This document shows, one piece after another, positions 40,475-48,286 of a stretch of DNA of 64,000 nucleotides. The DNA lies in assembly GCF_016482685.1 (NCBI RefSeq), contig NZ_JACYHF010000004.1, positions 186,001-250,000 on the forward strand, read 5' to 3'. The position numbers and the translations under genes are program-made. Each line of letters starts with the position of its first letter. Positions within the stretch are counted from its first letter, which is position 1. Source of the stretch: Streptomyces sp. DSM 110735. Its GTDB lineage: Bacteria > Actinomycetota > Actinomycetes > Streptomycetales > Streptomycetaceae. The notes under the pieces are model-generated. The model saw only the letters and a list, made by a program, of their open reading frames with translations, did not search any database and was not told the DNA's origin.

Positions 40475-40756
40475 TCCGGGCCCCCTTCTCCTGCGCGGTC
40501 CCGCGAGACTACGACGGGACGTCAATGTGGAACAAGTTTCAGCGATCATCCAGGAGGCTCCGAATCTACCGGCTGGTAGGACGGCTGTGACCGGCCGACC
40601 AGGTGATTCGCGCCACGACCGGGCGGGACCGGTCACCCGCGTCCGGAGCGCTTCTCACCGAGGGTCACAGGGCGCCGCCGGTATGGCGCCGGTATGGCAC
40701 AGGTGTGGCGGCGGCCACTGCCGGGGTTTTGTCGGGTGCCGGTAAAGTGGCCAGGT
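40475..40756. other. Intergenic space before the cobalamin riboswitch
   Basis: No gene is seen here. It must hold the divergent GT4 promoter and the promoter of the B12 operon; GGTAAAGTGG (40741-40750) contains a TAAAGT box 15-20 bases before the riboswitch that could be its -10. Confidence 0.5.
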
Positions 40757-40870
40757 CGTCATACACCCGTACGGGGGGAAGCCGGTGCGATTCCGGCGCT
40801 GAGCCCGCAACCGTGAGCCGCCCGCAGGGGCGGTGAGCCGGAGCGCCCCGGCGGGATGTGACCGGCTCGC
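40757..40870 (+). promoter_or_regulatory. Cobalamin riboswitch
   Basis: The conserved B12 core is present: GGGGAAGCCGGTGCGATTCC followed by GGCGCTGAGCCCGCAACCG and TGAGCCGGAGCGCCCC. It is followed by about 110 bases with GC hairpins before the ribosome site GCAGGAGAGG at 40964-40973. Binding of adenosylcobalamin would fold the leader so that translation or transcription of the downstream operon is switched off. Ends are approximate. Confidence 0.88.
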
Positions 40871-40981
40871 GTGTGCGGCGCCCCTGCCGCGCACGGCACC
40901 GTCGAGGTCTACGGAGCCGAGCCGCCCGGGGGGTTCCCCGTGCGCTGCCCGGCTTCCTTGCAGGAGAGGCAGTCGCCGACC

Positions 40982-42196
40982 ATGAACGTCCGCCGCAGTG
41001 CAGCGGCTCTCGCCGCGATAGGCGTGCTGGCCGCGGCCGCGCCCGCCACGGCCGCCGAGGCGTCCCCGTCCCCGAAGGCGACGGTCCCGGCCGGGCTGTT
41101 CGGCAAGGGCGACCCCACCTACGACGGCGTCTGGCGCCAGTCGCTGGCCCTGCTCGCCCAGCACACCGTCGGTGAGCGCCCCGCCGCCTCCGCCGTGAAG
41201 TGGCTCACCGGCCAGCAGTGCGCCGACGGCGGTTTCGCCGCCTTCCGCGCCGACACCGCCAAGGCGTGCGGCGGCAAGGGCGCCCAGCCCGACACCAACA
41301 GCACCGCAGCCGCCGTCCAGGCGCTCGCCGCGCTCGGCGGTCACCGTGCCGAGACCGGTAAGGCCGTGCGCTGGCTGAAGGCGCAGCAGAACAAGGACGG
41401 CGGCTGGGGCTACTCCCCCGGCTCCCCGAGCGACACCAACTCCACCTCCGTGGTCGTCGGCGCGCTGACCGCCGTCGGTCTGGACCCGGCGAAGCAGCAC
41501 GCCAAGGGCAAGACCCCGGCGGAGGCGCTGGCCGCCATGGCGATCCCGTGCGCGAAGGACGGCGGCGGCGCCTTCGCCTACCAGCCGGACAAGAAGGGCA
41601 AGCTCGCCGCCAACGCCGACGCCACCGCTGCCGCCGTGCTCGGCGCGCTCGGCAAGAACTTCGTGGTCGAGCCCGCCAACGCCCGCGCCAAGGCTCCCGC
41701 CTGCACGGACTCCGGCAAGGCCACCCCCCGGCGCCTGGCCGACAACGCCGCCGCCTACCTGGCCGGTGCCGTCGCCAAGGGCGGTCACCTGATGTCGGCG
41801 ATGCCCGGCGCCAAGAAGCAGCCGGACTTCGGCAACACCGCCGACACGGTCGTCGCGCTCGCCGCCGACGGCTGGAGCGCGCAGGCGAAGACTCCGTACG
41901 CGTGGCTGGAGAAGAACGCCGGTCCGTGGGCGCAGCAGAGCGGTCCCGCCGCCTACGCCCAGCTCATCCTCGCCGCCCACGCGCTCGGTGAGAACCCGAA
42001 GGAATTCGGCGGCACCAACCTGGTCCAGGCGCTGGACAAGCAGGGTCCGGCGCCGGAGCAGGCGAAGAAGTCCGCCGCTCACAAGGCGGAGGAGAAGAAG
42101 TCGAATCACGAGGTCTGGTGGTTCGTGGGGTCCTGTCTCGTCGCGGGCATCGGCGCCGGTTTCCTGATCAGCGGCCGGAAGAAGAACCGGGCGTGA
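40982..42196 (+). CDS. Secreted, C-terminally anchored alpha-alpha-barrel protein, candidate B12 binder
   Basis: A 404-residue secreted protein: signal peptide (RRSAAALAAIGVLAAAAPATAAE), then alpha/alpha-barrel repeats of the prenyltransferase/squalene-oxidase type (GQQCADGGFAAF, PDTNSTAAAVQALAALGGHR, QQNKDGGWGYSPGSPSDTNSTSVVVGALTAVG, NTADTVVALAADGWSA), and at the C terminus a Lys-rich stretch, a transmembrane helix (WWFVGSCLVAGIGAGFLISG) and a basic tail GRKKNRA. So it stands on the outer membrane face. Human transcobalamin and intrinsic factor use the same barrel for B12. It is directly under a cobalamin riboswitch and upstream of an ECF importer, so I infer B12 capture. The next gene starts at GTGA overlapping its stop. 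Confidence 0.8.
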   Translation: MNVRRSAAALAAIGVLAAAAPATAAEASPSPKATVPAGLFGKGDPTYDGVWRQSLALLAQHTVGERPAASAVKWLTGQQCADGGFAAFRADTAKACGGKGAQPDTNSTAAAVQALAALGGHRAETGKAVRWLKAQQNKDGGWGYSPGSPSDTNSTSVVVGALTAVGLDPAKQHAKGKTPAEALAAMAIPCAKDGGGAFAYQPDKKGKLAANADATAAAVLGALGKNFVVEPANARAKAPACTDSGKATPRRLADNAAAYLAGAVAKGGHLMSAMPGAKKQPDFGNTADTVVALAADGWSAQAKTPYAWLEKNAGPWAQQSGPAAYAQLILAAHALGENPKEFGGTNLVQALDKQGPAPEQAKKSAAHKAEEKKSNHEVWWFVGSCLVAGIGAGFLISGRKKNRA

Positions 42197-42840
42197 GTGT
42201 CGTCCGCCGTGCCGCGACGCTCCTCGTCGCGGTCCTGCTCCCGCTCGCCGGGGCCACCGAGGCACACGCCACCGGCTACCGGTACTGGTCCTTCTGGGAC
42301 CGCTCCGGCGACCGGTGGACGTACGCGACCCAGGGTCCCTCGACGACCCGTCCCGAGGACGGCGACGTGCAGGGCTTCCGGTTCGCGGTCAGCGAGGACT
42401 CCGCGGACGCGACCCGTCCGCGCGGCACGGCGGACTTCGCCACCCTCTGCGCCCGCACGCCCGCCAAGCAGGGCACCAAGCGGGTCGCGCTCGTCATCGA
42501 CTTCGGCACTCCTGCCGACGCACCCTCCGGCGAGAAGCCGCCGCCGGTCCGTACGGCGTGCGCGCGCGTCGCCCCCGACGCGACCAGCGCCGAGGCGCTC
42601 GCCGCGACCGCCAAGCCGCTGCGCTACGACACCAACGCGCTGCTGTGCGCCATCTCCGGTTATCCGCACCGGGGTTGCGGGGAGCAGGTCACGGCGGACG
42701 GCAAGGCGCCCGCCAAGCACGACAAGCCCGCCGCGAAGGACTCCGGCGGTCCCTCCCTCGGGCTGCCCGTCGGCGCGGGTGTGATCGCCGTCCTCGCCGG
42801 GGCGGCGGTGTGGCAGGCCCGGCGGCGCCGGAATGCCTGA
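42193..42840 (+). CDS. SCO2322-family secreted/anchored protein of the B12 operon
   Basis: A 215-residue protein with an N-terminal signal peptide (VVRRAATLLVAVLLPLAGATEAHA) and a C-terminal transmembrane helix (LGLPVGAGVIAVLAGAAVWQA) followed by RRRRNA, so anchored outside like its neighbour. The ectodomain (YRYWSFWDRSGDRWTYATQGPS, DFATLCARTP, CGEQVTADGK) has a conserved Trp/Tyr-rich start and four cysteines (TLCAR, RTACARV, LLCAIS, RGCGEQ), probably two disulphides. I know this only as the SCO2322 family of streptomycetes. GTG start overlaps the previous stop (GTGA); the next ATG overlaps by 8 bp. It probably works with the barrel protein at the surface; function not known. Confidence 0.78.
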   Translation: MSVVRRAATLLVAVLLPLAGATEAHATGYRYWSFWDRSGDRWTYATQGPSTTRPEDGDVQGFRFAVSEDSADATRPRGTADFATLCARTPAKQGTKRVALVIDFGTPADAPSGEKPPPVRTACARVAPDATSAEALAATAKPLRYDTNALLCAISGYPHRGCGEQVTADGKAPAKHDKPAAKDSGGPSLGLPVGAGVIAVLAGAAVWQARRRRNA

Positions 42841-43912
42841 GCGGTCCCCTCAACTCCATCCCGGCGCCTGGTGGTTGTGGGCGCTCGGGCTCGGCACCGC
42901 AGCCACCCGCACCACCAACCCGCTCCTGCTCGCCCTGCTCGTCGCCGCGTCCGGCTATGTGGTGGCCACCCACCGCTCGTCCGCGCCCTGGGCCCGCTCC
43001 TACCTGGCGTTCGCCAAGCTCGCCGTCGCGGTGCTGTGCGTACGCCTCGCCTTCACCGTCCTCCTCGGCTCGCCCGTGCCCGGTACGCATGTGCTGTTCA
43101 CGCTGCCCGAAGTCCCGTTGCCCGACTGGGCGCAGGGCATCCGGCTCGGCGGTCCGGTCACGGCCGAGGCGCTGCTCTTCTCCGGCTACAACGGCCTGAA
43201 ACTGGCCGCCCTGCTGATCTGCGTCGGCGCCGCCAACGCCCTCTCCAGCCCAGCCCGGCTGCTGAAGTCCCTGCCCGGCGCCCTGTACGAGGCGGGTGTC
43301 GCCGTGGTCGTCGCGCTCACCTTCGCCCCCCATCTCATCGCGGACGTACGCCGGTTGCGCTCGGCGCGGCGGCTGCGCGGGCGCCCCGACCGGGGTGTGC
43401 GCGGGCTGCTCCAGGTCGGACTGCCGGTCCTGGAGGGCGCGTTGGAGCGCTCGGTCGCGCTGGCCGCCGCGATGGACGCGCGCGGCTTCGGCCGCACGGC
43501 CGAGGTGCCCGCGCGGGTACGGCGTACGACCGCCGCGCTCACCCTCGGCGGGCTGCTGGGCGTGTGCGCGGGGACGTACGGCCTGCTCACCGCCGAGGGC
43601 GGCACCTACGGGCTGCCCGTGCTGCTCGCCGGAGCCGCCGCCGCGCTCGCGGGGCTGCGCCTCGGTGGCCGTCGTTCGCCGCGCACCCGGTACCGTCCGG
43701 CGCCGTGGGGTCCGCGGGCGTGGCTGGTCGCGGGCTCGGGGGCGGCGGTCGCCGCGCTGCTCACCCTCGCCGCCGCGCGCGAGCCGGACGCCCTGAACCC
43801 GGGTGTCGTGCCGCTCGCCGTGCCCGCGCTGCCGCTGTGGCCCGCCGTGTCGGTGCTGCTCGCGCTGCTGCCCGCCTTCGTCGTCCCCCAGGAACCCAGG
43901 GAGCGCGCGTGA
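42833..43912 (+). CDS. ECF transporter transmembrane (EcfT/CbiQ-like) subunit
   Basis: A 359-residue membrane protein with about seven hydrophobic segments. The EcfT signature region is RSVALAAAMDARGFGRT (the A-R-G coupling motif) preceded by long cytoplasmic helices (LIADVRRLRSARRLRGRPDRG), which contact the ATPases. Family members move substrate-binding S components using ATP hydrolysis. Length is longer than usual (about 250-270) because of an extra C-terminal pair of helices. Start ATG overlaps the previous gene by 8 bp and the next gene starts at GTGA on its stop. Confidence 0.87.
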   Translation: MPERSPQLHPGAWWLWALGLGTAATRTTNPLLLALLVAASGYVVATHRSSAPWARSYLAFAKLAVAVLCVRLAFTVLLGSPVPGTHVLFTLPEVPLPDWAQGIRLGGPVTAEALLFSGYNGLKLAALLICVGAANALSSPARLLKSLPGALYEAGVAVVVALTFAPHLIADVRRLRSARRLRGRPDRGVRGLLQVGLPVLEGALERSVALAAAMDARGFGRTAEVPARVRRTTAALTLGGLLGVCAGTYGLLTAEGGTYGLPVLLAGAAAALAGLRLGGRRSPRTRYRPAPWGPRAWLVAGSGAAVAALLTLAAAREPDALNPGVVPLAVPALPLWPAVSVLLALLPAFVVPQEPRERA

Positions 43913-45591
43913 TCCGCTTCGAGAAGGTCGCCGTCACCTATGAGGGCGCCGCCGAACCGACCGTACGGGACGTGGACTTCGAGGTGCCCGAGGGCGAACT
44001 CGTGCTGCTCGTCGGTCCGTCGGGGGTGGGCAAGTCGACGGTGCTGAACGCGGTGTGCGGTCTGGTGCCGCACTTCACCGGGGGCACGCTGAGCGGGCGG
44101 GTCACGGTCGCGGGCCGGGACACCCGCACCCACCGGCCGCGCGAACTGGCGGACGTGGTGGGCACGGTGGGACAGGACCCGCTCGCGCACTTCGTGACGG
44201 ACACGGTCGAGGACGAACTCGCCTACGGCATGGAGTCGTTGGGTCTCGCCCCCGAGGTCATGCGGCGCCGGGTGGAGGAGACGCTGGACCTGCTGGGTCT
44301 GGCCGATCTGCGCGAGCGCCCCATCGCCACGCTCTCCGGCGGTCAGCGTCAGCGGGTCGCCATCGGCTCGGTGCTGACCCCGCACCCGCGCGTCCTGGTC
44401 CTGGACGAGCCGACCTCGGCGCTCGACCCGGCTGCCGCCGAGGAGGTCCTGGCCGTCCTCCAGCGCCTGGTCCACGACCTCGGCACGACGGTCCTGCTCG
44501 CGGAACACCGCCTGGAGCGCGTGATCCAGTACGCCGACCGCGTCGTCCTCCTCCCCGCCCCCGGCGAAGCCCCGCTGACGGGGACCCCGGCCGAGATCAT
44601 GGCCGTCTCCCCCGTGTATCCCCCTGTGGTGGAGCTGGGGCGCCTGGCGGACTGGTCCCCGCTGCCCCTGACGGTGCGCGACGCCCGCCGCAGGGCTCCG
44701 GAGCTGCGGGAGCGGCTGGCGGGGCGGGAGCCGTGCGCCCGCACCGCCGAGGCGGGCACACCCCCACCCGCCCCGCGCAGCCCCGCGCTCCCCTTCTACC
44801 GCCGTCCCTTCCGGCGTACCGACGGCTCTCCCACCGCCCCCCAGGTCGCCGAGGTCCACGATCTCGTCGTCCGGCGCGGGCGGATCCGTGCCCTGTCCGG
44901 GGTGGACCTCACCGTCCGCCCCGGCGAGACCGTCGCGCTCATGGGGCGCAACGGTGCCGGGAAGTCGACGCTGCTCGGCTCCCTGGTCGGACTGGTGGAG
45001 CCTACGGCGGGCGCGGTGCGGGTCGGCGGTGCCGTACCGCACCGGATCACGCCACGGGAACTCGTCCAGAAGGTCGGTCTGGTCCCGCAGGAACCCCGCG
45101 ATCTGCTGTACGCCGACACGGTCGCCGCCGAGTGCGCCGCCGCCGACCGGGACGCGGGGGCGGAGCCGGGGACCTGCCGGGCGCTGGTGTCCGGGCTGCT
45201 GCCGGGCATCACGGACGACACCCACCCGCGCGACCTCTCCGAGGGTCAGCGCCTGGCGCTCGCGCTGGCCGTCGTCCTGACCGCGCGCCCGCCGCTGCTC
45301 CTGCTGGACGAGCCGACGCGCGGGCTCGACTACGCGGCGAAGGCGCGCCTGGTCACCGTGCTGCGGGGGCTCGCGGCCGAGGGGCACGCGATCGTGCTGG
45401 CCACGCACGACGTCGAGCTGGCCGCCGAGATCGCGCACCGGGTGGTGCTGCTGGCCGACGGCGAGGTCATCGCGGACGGACCCACGGCGGACATCGTGGT
45501 CTCCTCCCCCTCCTTCGCCCCCCAGGTGACCAAGATCCTCGCCCCCCAGCCCTGGCTGACGGTCACCGAGGTCCGGAAGGTCCTGTCATGA
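43909..45591 (+). CDS. ECF transporter ATP-binding protein, two nucleotide-binding domains fused
   Basis: A 560-residue protein with two ABC domains in one chain. NBD1: Walker A GPSGVGKST, signature LSGGQRQRVA, Walker B LVLDEPTSALD. A linker of about 75 residues rich in Pro follows. NBD2: Walker A GRNGAGKST, signature LSEGQRLALALAVV (Gly to Glu at the third position), Walker B LLLLDEPTRGLD. The fused pair replaces the usual EcfA and EcfA' subunits. The altered second signature suggests one of the two ATP sites is weak, as in some asymmetric ABC proteins. GTG start at GTGA; the S-component gene starts at ATGA on its stop. Confidence 0.92.
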   Translation: MIRFEKVAVTYEGAAEPTVRDVDFEVPEGELVLLVGPSGVGKSTVLNAVCGLVPHFTGGTLSGRVTVAGRDTRTHRPRELADVVGTVGQDPLAHFVTDTVEDELAYGMESLGLAPEVMRRRVEETLDLLGLADLRERPIATLSGGQRQRVAIGSVLTPHPRVLVLDEPTSALDPAAAEEVLAVLQRLVHDLGTTVLLAEHRLERVIQYADRVVLLPAPGEAPLTGTPAEIMAVSPVYPPVVELGRLADWSPLPLTVRDARRRAPELRERLAGREPCARTAEAGTPPPAPRSPALPFYRRPFRRTDGSPTAPQVAEVHDLVVRRGRIRALSGVDLTVRPGETVALMGRNGAGKSTLLGSLVGLVEPTAGAVRVGGAVPHRITPRELVQKVGLVPQEPRDLLYADTVAAECAAADRDAGAEPGTCRALVSGLLPGITDDTHPRDLSEGQRLALALAVVLTARPPLLLLDEPTRGLDYAAKARLVTVLRGLAAEGHAIVLATHDVELAAEIAHRVVLLADGEVIADGPTADIVVSSPSFAPQVTKILAPQPWLTVTEVRKVLS

Positions 45592-46463
45592 CGCCGACCC
45601 CCGCACCACCGACCACCGCCGCGGACGGGTCCTCGGCACCCGCGCCTCCCCGCCCCACCCACGCCGTCCGCTTCCACCCCCGCTCCCTCGCCGCCCTCGT
45701 CCTCGTCAGCGCGGTGGGCGTCGTCGCCTTCGGGTGGCCCTTCCTCGCGCCGCCCGCCTCGCAACTGAGCGCGCACGCGGAGGACGCGCCCTGGCTGTTC
45801 GCGGGACTGCTGGTGCTCCTTGTCGCGGTGGTGGCGGCGACGATCTCCGAGTCGGGTCTCGGTCCGAAGGCGGTCGCGATGCTGGGCGTGCTCGCGGCGA
45901 CGGGCGCGGCGCTGCGTCCCATCGGCGCGGGGACGGCGGGCATCGAGCCGATGTTCTTCCTGCTGGTGCTCAGCGGCCGGGTGCTCGGTCCCGGCTTCGG
46001 CTTCGTGCTCGGCTCGGTGACGATGTTCGCCTCCGCGCTGCTGACCGGCGGGGTCGGACCGTGGATGCCGTTCCAGATGCTGGCGATGGGCTGGTTCGCG
46101 ATGGGCGCGGGTCTGCTGCCGGGGCGCTCCCGGCTGCGCGGGCGGGCCGAGCTGCTGCTCCTGGGCGGCTACGGCTTCGTCGCCGCGTTCGCCTACGGCA
46201 CGGTGATGAACCTGGCCGGGTGGCCGTTCATGGGCACCATGGCGTCGGGCATCGCCTTCGACCCGCACGCCTCCGTGCCCGCCAACCTGGCCCGGTTCCT
46301 CGCCTACTGTCTGGCCACGTCCATGGGCTGGGACCTCGGCAGGGCGGTCTGCACGGTCGTCCTCACCGTCGCCCTCGGACCCGCCGTGCTGCGCGCGCTG
46401 CGCCGGGCGACCCGGCGGGCCGCCTTCGAGACGGCGGTCACATTCGACGCACCCGGAGCGTGA
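45588..46463 (+). CDS. ECF transporter S component (cobalamin or cobalt specific, inferred)
   Basis: A 291-residue protein: a Pro/Ala-rich cytoplasmic start of about 35 residues, then about six hydrophobic helices. It has the S-component patterns GAALRPIGAGTAGIEPMFFLLVLSGRVLGPGFGFVLGSVTMFASALLTGGVGPWMPFQMLAMGW and the helix 5-6 segment ATSMGWDLGRAVCTVVLTVALGPAV. This resembles the CbrT/BtuM-like family of B12 S components, supported by the riboswitch at the head of the operon. Start ATG overlaps the ATPase stop. It is the last gene of the five-gene operon. Confidence 0.85.
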   Translation: MTPTPAPPTTAADGSSAPAPPRPTHAVRFHPRSLAALVLVSAVGVVAFGWPFLAPPASQLSAHAEDAPWLFAGLLVLLVAVVAATISESGLGPKAVAMLGVLAATGAALRPIGAGTAGIEPMFFLLVLSGRVLGPGFGFVLGSVTMFASALLTGGVGPWMPFQMLAMGWFAMGAGLLPGRSRLRGRAELLLLGGYGFVAAFAYGTVMNLAGWPFMGTMASGIAFDPHASVPANLARFLAYCLATSMGWDLGRAVCTVVLTVALGPAVLRALRRATRRAAFETAVTFDAPGA

Positions 46464-46827
46464 GAGGGCGCCTCCGGAGGGTCGGCGCCGGGGTGGTTGC
46501 CCGGTGAAGCACCCCACATGACGCAGCTCACCTACGACGCCGCTTCGTAGACTTAAATGTCCGATACATATGCATTTGCACCCCACTTGACCTGCGGTTT
46601 GAGACGCCGGTCACACGGACGACCTTCGCCGCCGATCCGGCCACCACTAGTAAAAAGGGTCATTGCGGACATCCCGGAATCCTGTTTCTCTGGATGACGT
46701 CGCCAGGCGCCACGAGCCCCCACGGGCCGCGGCGCCGACGTATGCGGCCGGTGAGCGAAGCGCACGAAACGCGCCGCTCGGTCCGGACCTACGAGGCGCC
46801 GCCCTGTACCCAAGCAAAAGGATTTAC
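46464..46827 (+). other. Long leader/intergenic space before the transglycosylase
   Basis: No gene fits here. GGCGCC repeats at 46469-46491 may terminate the B12 operon. The middle is AT-rich for this genome (AAATGTCCGATACATATGCA near 46554), a usual sign of promoter DNA. GGAAT at 46677 with GTC 18 bases later is a weak SigR-like match. The leader's GC hairpins just before the ATG may regulate, but I could not assign a known riboswitch. Confidence 0.5.
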
Positions 46828-47241
46828 ATGTCTTTCTCGTTCATTCGCCGCGTCGCCACCCCGAAGAAGGCCGTCACCGTCGCCGCCCTGGCCGCCGCCA
46901 CCGCCGGCATCGCGCTCGGCACCGCGCCCGCGCAGGCCGCGCCGACCTCGTCCTCCTCGGCTCAGTCGATCGCCCACAAGATGATCCCGAACTCGGCGCA
47001 GTACGCCGCCTTCAACAAGATCGTGTCGCACGAGAGCGGCTGGAACCCCTCGGCCACCAACAGCTCCTCCGGTGCCTACGGTCTGGTCCAGGCCCTGCCC
47101 GCCTCCAAGATGTCTTCCGCCGGTTCCGACTGGAAGACCAACCCGGCCACCCAGATCAAGTGGGGCCTCGACTACATGAACTCGCGCTACGGCAGCCCCG
47201 TTCAGGCGTGGAACTTCTGGCAGTCCCACGGCTGGTACTGA
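46828..47241 (+). CDS. Secreted lytic transglycosylase (SLT domain)
   Basis: A 137-residue secreted protein: basic start, signal peptide ending APAQAAPTS, then a compact lysozyme-like domain with the catalytic Glu in FNKIVSHESGWNP, NSSSGAYGLVQALPASKM and IKWGLDYMNSRYGSPVQAWNFWQSHGWY. It cleaves the glycan strand of peptidoglycan, and resembles short transglycosylases of Streptomyces involved in growth and sporulation. Start ATG with AAAAGGATTT before it. A stem-loop terminator follows 20 bp downstream. Confidence 0.93.
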   Translation: MSFSFIRRVATPKKAVTVAALAAATAGIALGTAPAQAAPTSSSSAQSIAHKMIPNSAQYAAFNKIVSHESGWNPSATNSSSGAYGLVQALPASKMSSAGSDWKTNPATQIKWGLDYMNSRYGSPVQAWNFWQSHGWY

Positions 47242-47260
47242 GCCGTAACCGACTGACCCC

Positions 47261-47305
47261 GCCCCTGGACCCAGGGGCCGACGATCCCCGGCCGGACCGG
47301 CCGGG
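47261..47305 (+). terminator. Two stem-loops ending the transglycosylase transcript
   Basis: GCCCCTGG/CCAGGGGC (47261-47278) and CCCGGCC/GGCCGGG (47287-47305) are adjacent inverted repeats just after the stop codon. Confidence 0.6.
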
Positions 47306-47505
47306 ACGCACCACCCGATATCCGCACCCTTGCCCGCGAGGCGAGGGTGCTGACGCATGTCCGGGGTCAACTGGTCCTACGGATCTTCGACTTGAGCGGT
47401 ACCGGCACTCCCCCCTGATCTCCCGCGTCGCGCCGCACCCCTCATCCGCCACGCCCCCGTGATCCACTGGTCCCGCCCCGCCCGCGCGGACGACCGGAGG
47501 TAGAG

Positions 47506-48201
47506 ATGGCGACGCCCACGACCGGTTCGGCGCCCCTGCCGCGCCCGCGCGGGATGCGGCTCACGGTCGTGCTTCTGCTGCTGACCGTGGTGAGCGGGCT
47601 GATCGACGCGGTCGGCTATCTGGGTCTCGGCCGGGTCTTCACCGCCAACATGACCGGGAACGTGGTCGTGCTCGGCTTCGCCGCCGTCGGCGCGCCCGGC
47701 TTCTCGGTGCCCCACATCACCACGTCCCTGGGCTGCTTCCTGATCGGCGCGGCGGCGGGAGGGCGGCTGACGAACCGCCTCGGCGAGGAAGCCCGGCGCG
47801 ACCGGACCCGGCTGACCCTGGTGGTGGAGGCGCTGCTGGTCGGCGCCTCGGCGGCGGTGGCCTACGCCTGGCCGCACGCCCCCGGCACCCGGTACGCGCT
47901 GATCGCCCTCACCGCCCTCGCGATGGGACTGCGCAACGCCACCGTCCGCAAACTCGGCATCCCCGACCTCACCACCACGGTCCTCACCATGACCCTGACC
48001 GGCCTCGCCTCCGACTCCCGCCTAGGCGACGCCACCGCCCCCGCCCGCCGCTCCCCCCGCCGCGCCGCCGCCGTCCTCGCCATGTTCGCCGGCGCCTGCC
48101 TCGGCGCCTGGCTGATCCTCAACCACGGCCTCGCCCTCCCCCTCCTCCTCGCCGCGGTGGCCTCCGGCGGCCTGGCGATCGCGGCGTCGGACCGAGACTG
48201 A
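47506..48201 (+). CDS. DUF1275 (YoaK) family membrane protein
   Basis: A 231-residue protein with about six hydrophobic helices. TVVSGLIDAVGYLGLGRVFTANMTGNVVVLGFAAVG is the DUF1275/YoaK signature; the rest matches in order, ending LILNHGLALPLLLAAVASGGLAIA. The family is a widespread membrane protein of unknown function, proposed to be a small-molecule permease. ATG after GGAGGTAGAG. Convergent with the GT87/PAP2 gene, 85 bp apart. Confidence 0.9.
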   Translation: MATPTTGSAPLPRPRGMRLTVVLLLLTVVSGLIDAVGYLGLGRVFTANMTGNVVVLGFAAVGAPGFSVPHITTSLGCFLIGAAAGGRLTNRLGEEARRDRTRLTLVVEALLVGASAAVAYAWPHAPGTRYALIALTALAMGLRNATVRKLGIPDLTTTVLTMTLTGLASDSRLGDATAPARRSPRRAAAVLAMFAGACLGAWLILNHGLALPLLLAAVASGGLAIAASDRD

Positions 48202-48286
48202 GCGGCGCCGGAACACGCCCGCACCTAAGGAGCCGACGCGCACGTCACCGCGCCCACCCCGCCAAGCTCAGCAGCCGCGTCCCCCC

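Noticed and set aside
46464..46827. A possible c-di-AMP (ydaO-type) riboswitch in the long leader of the transglycosylase gene.
   Set aside because: Such leaders occur upstream of Streptomyces cell-wall hydrolases, but I could not match the conserved aptamer blocks here.
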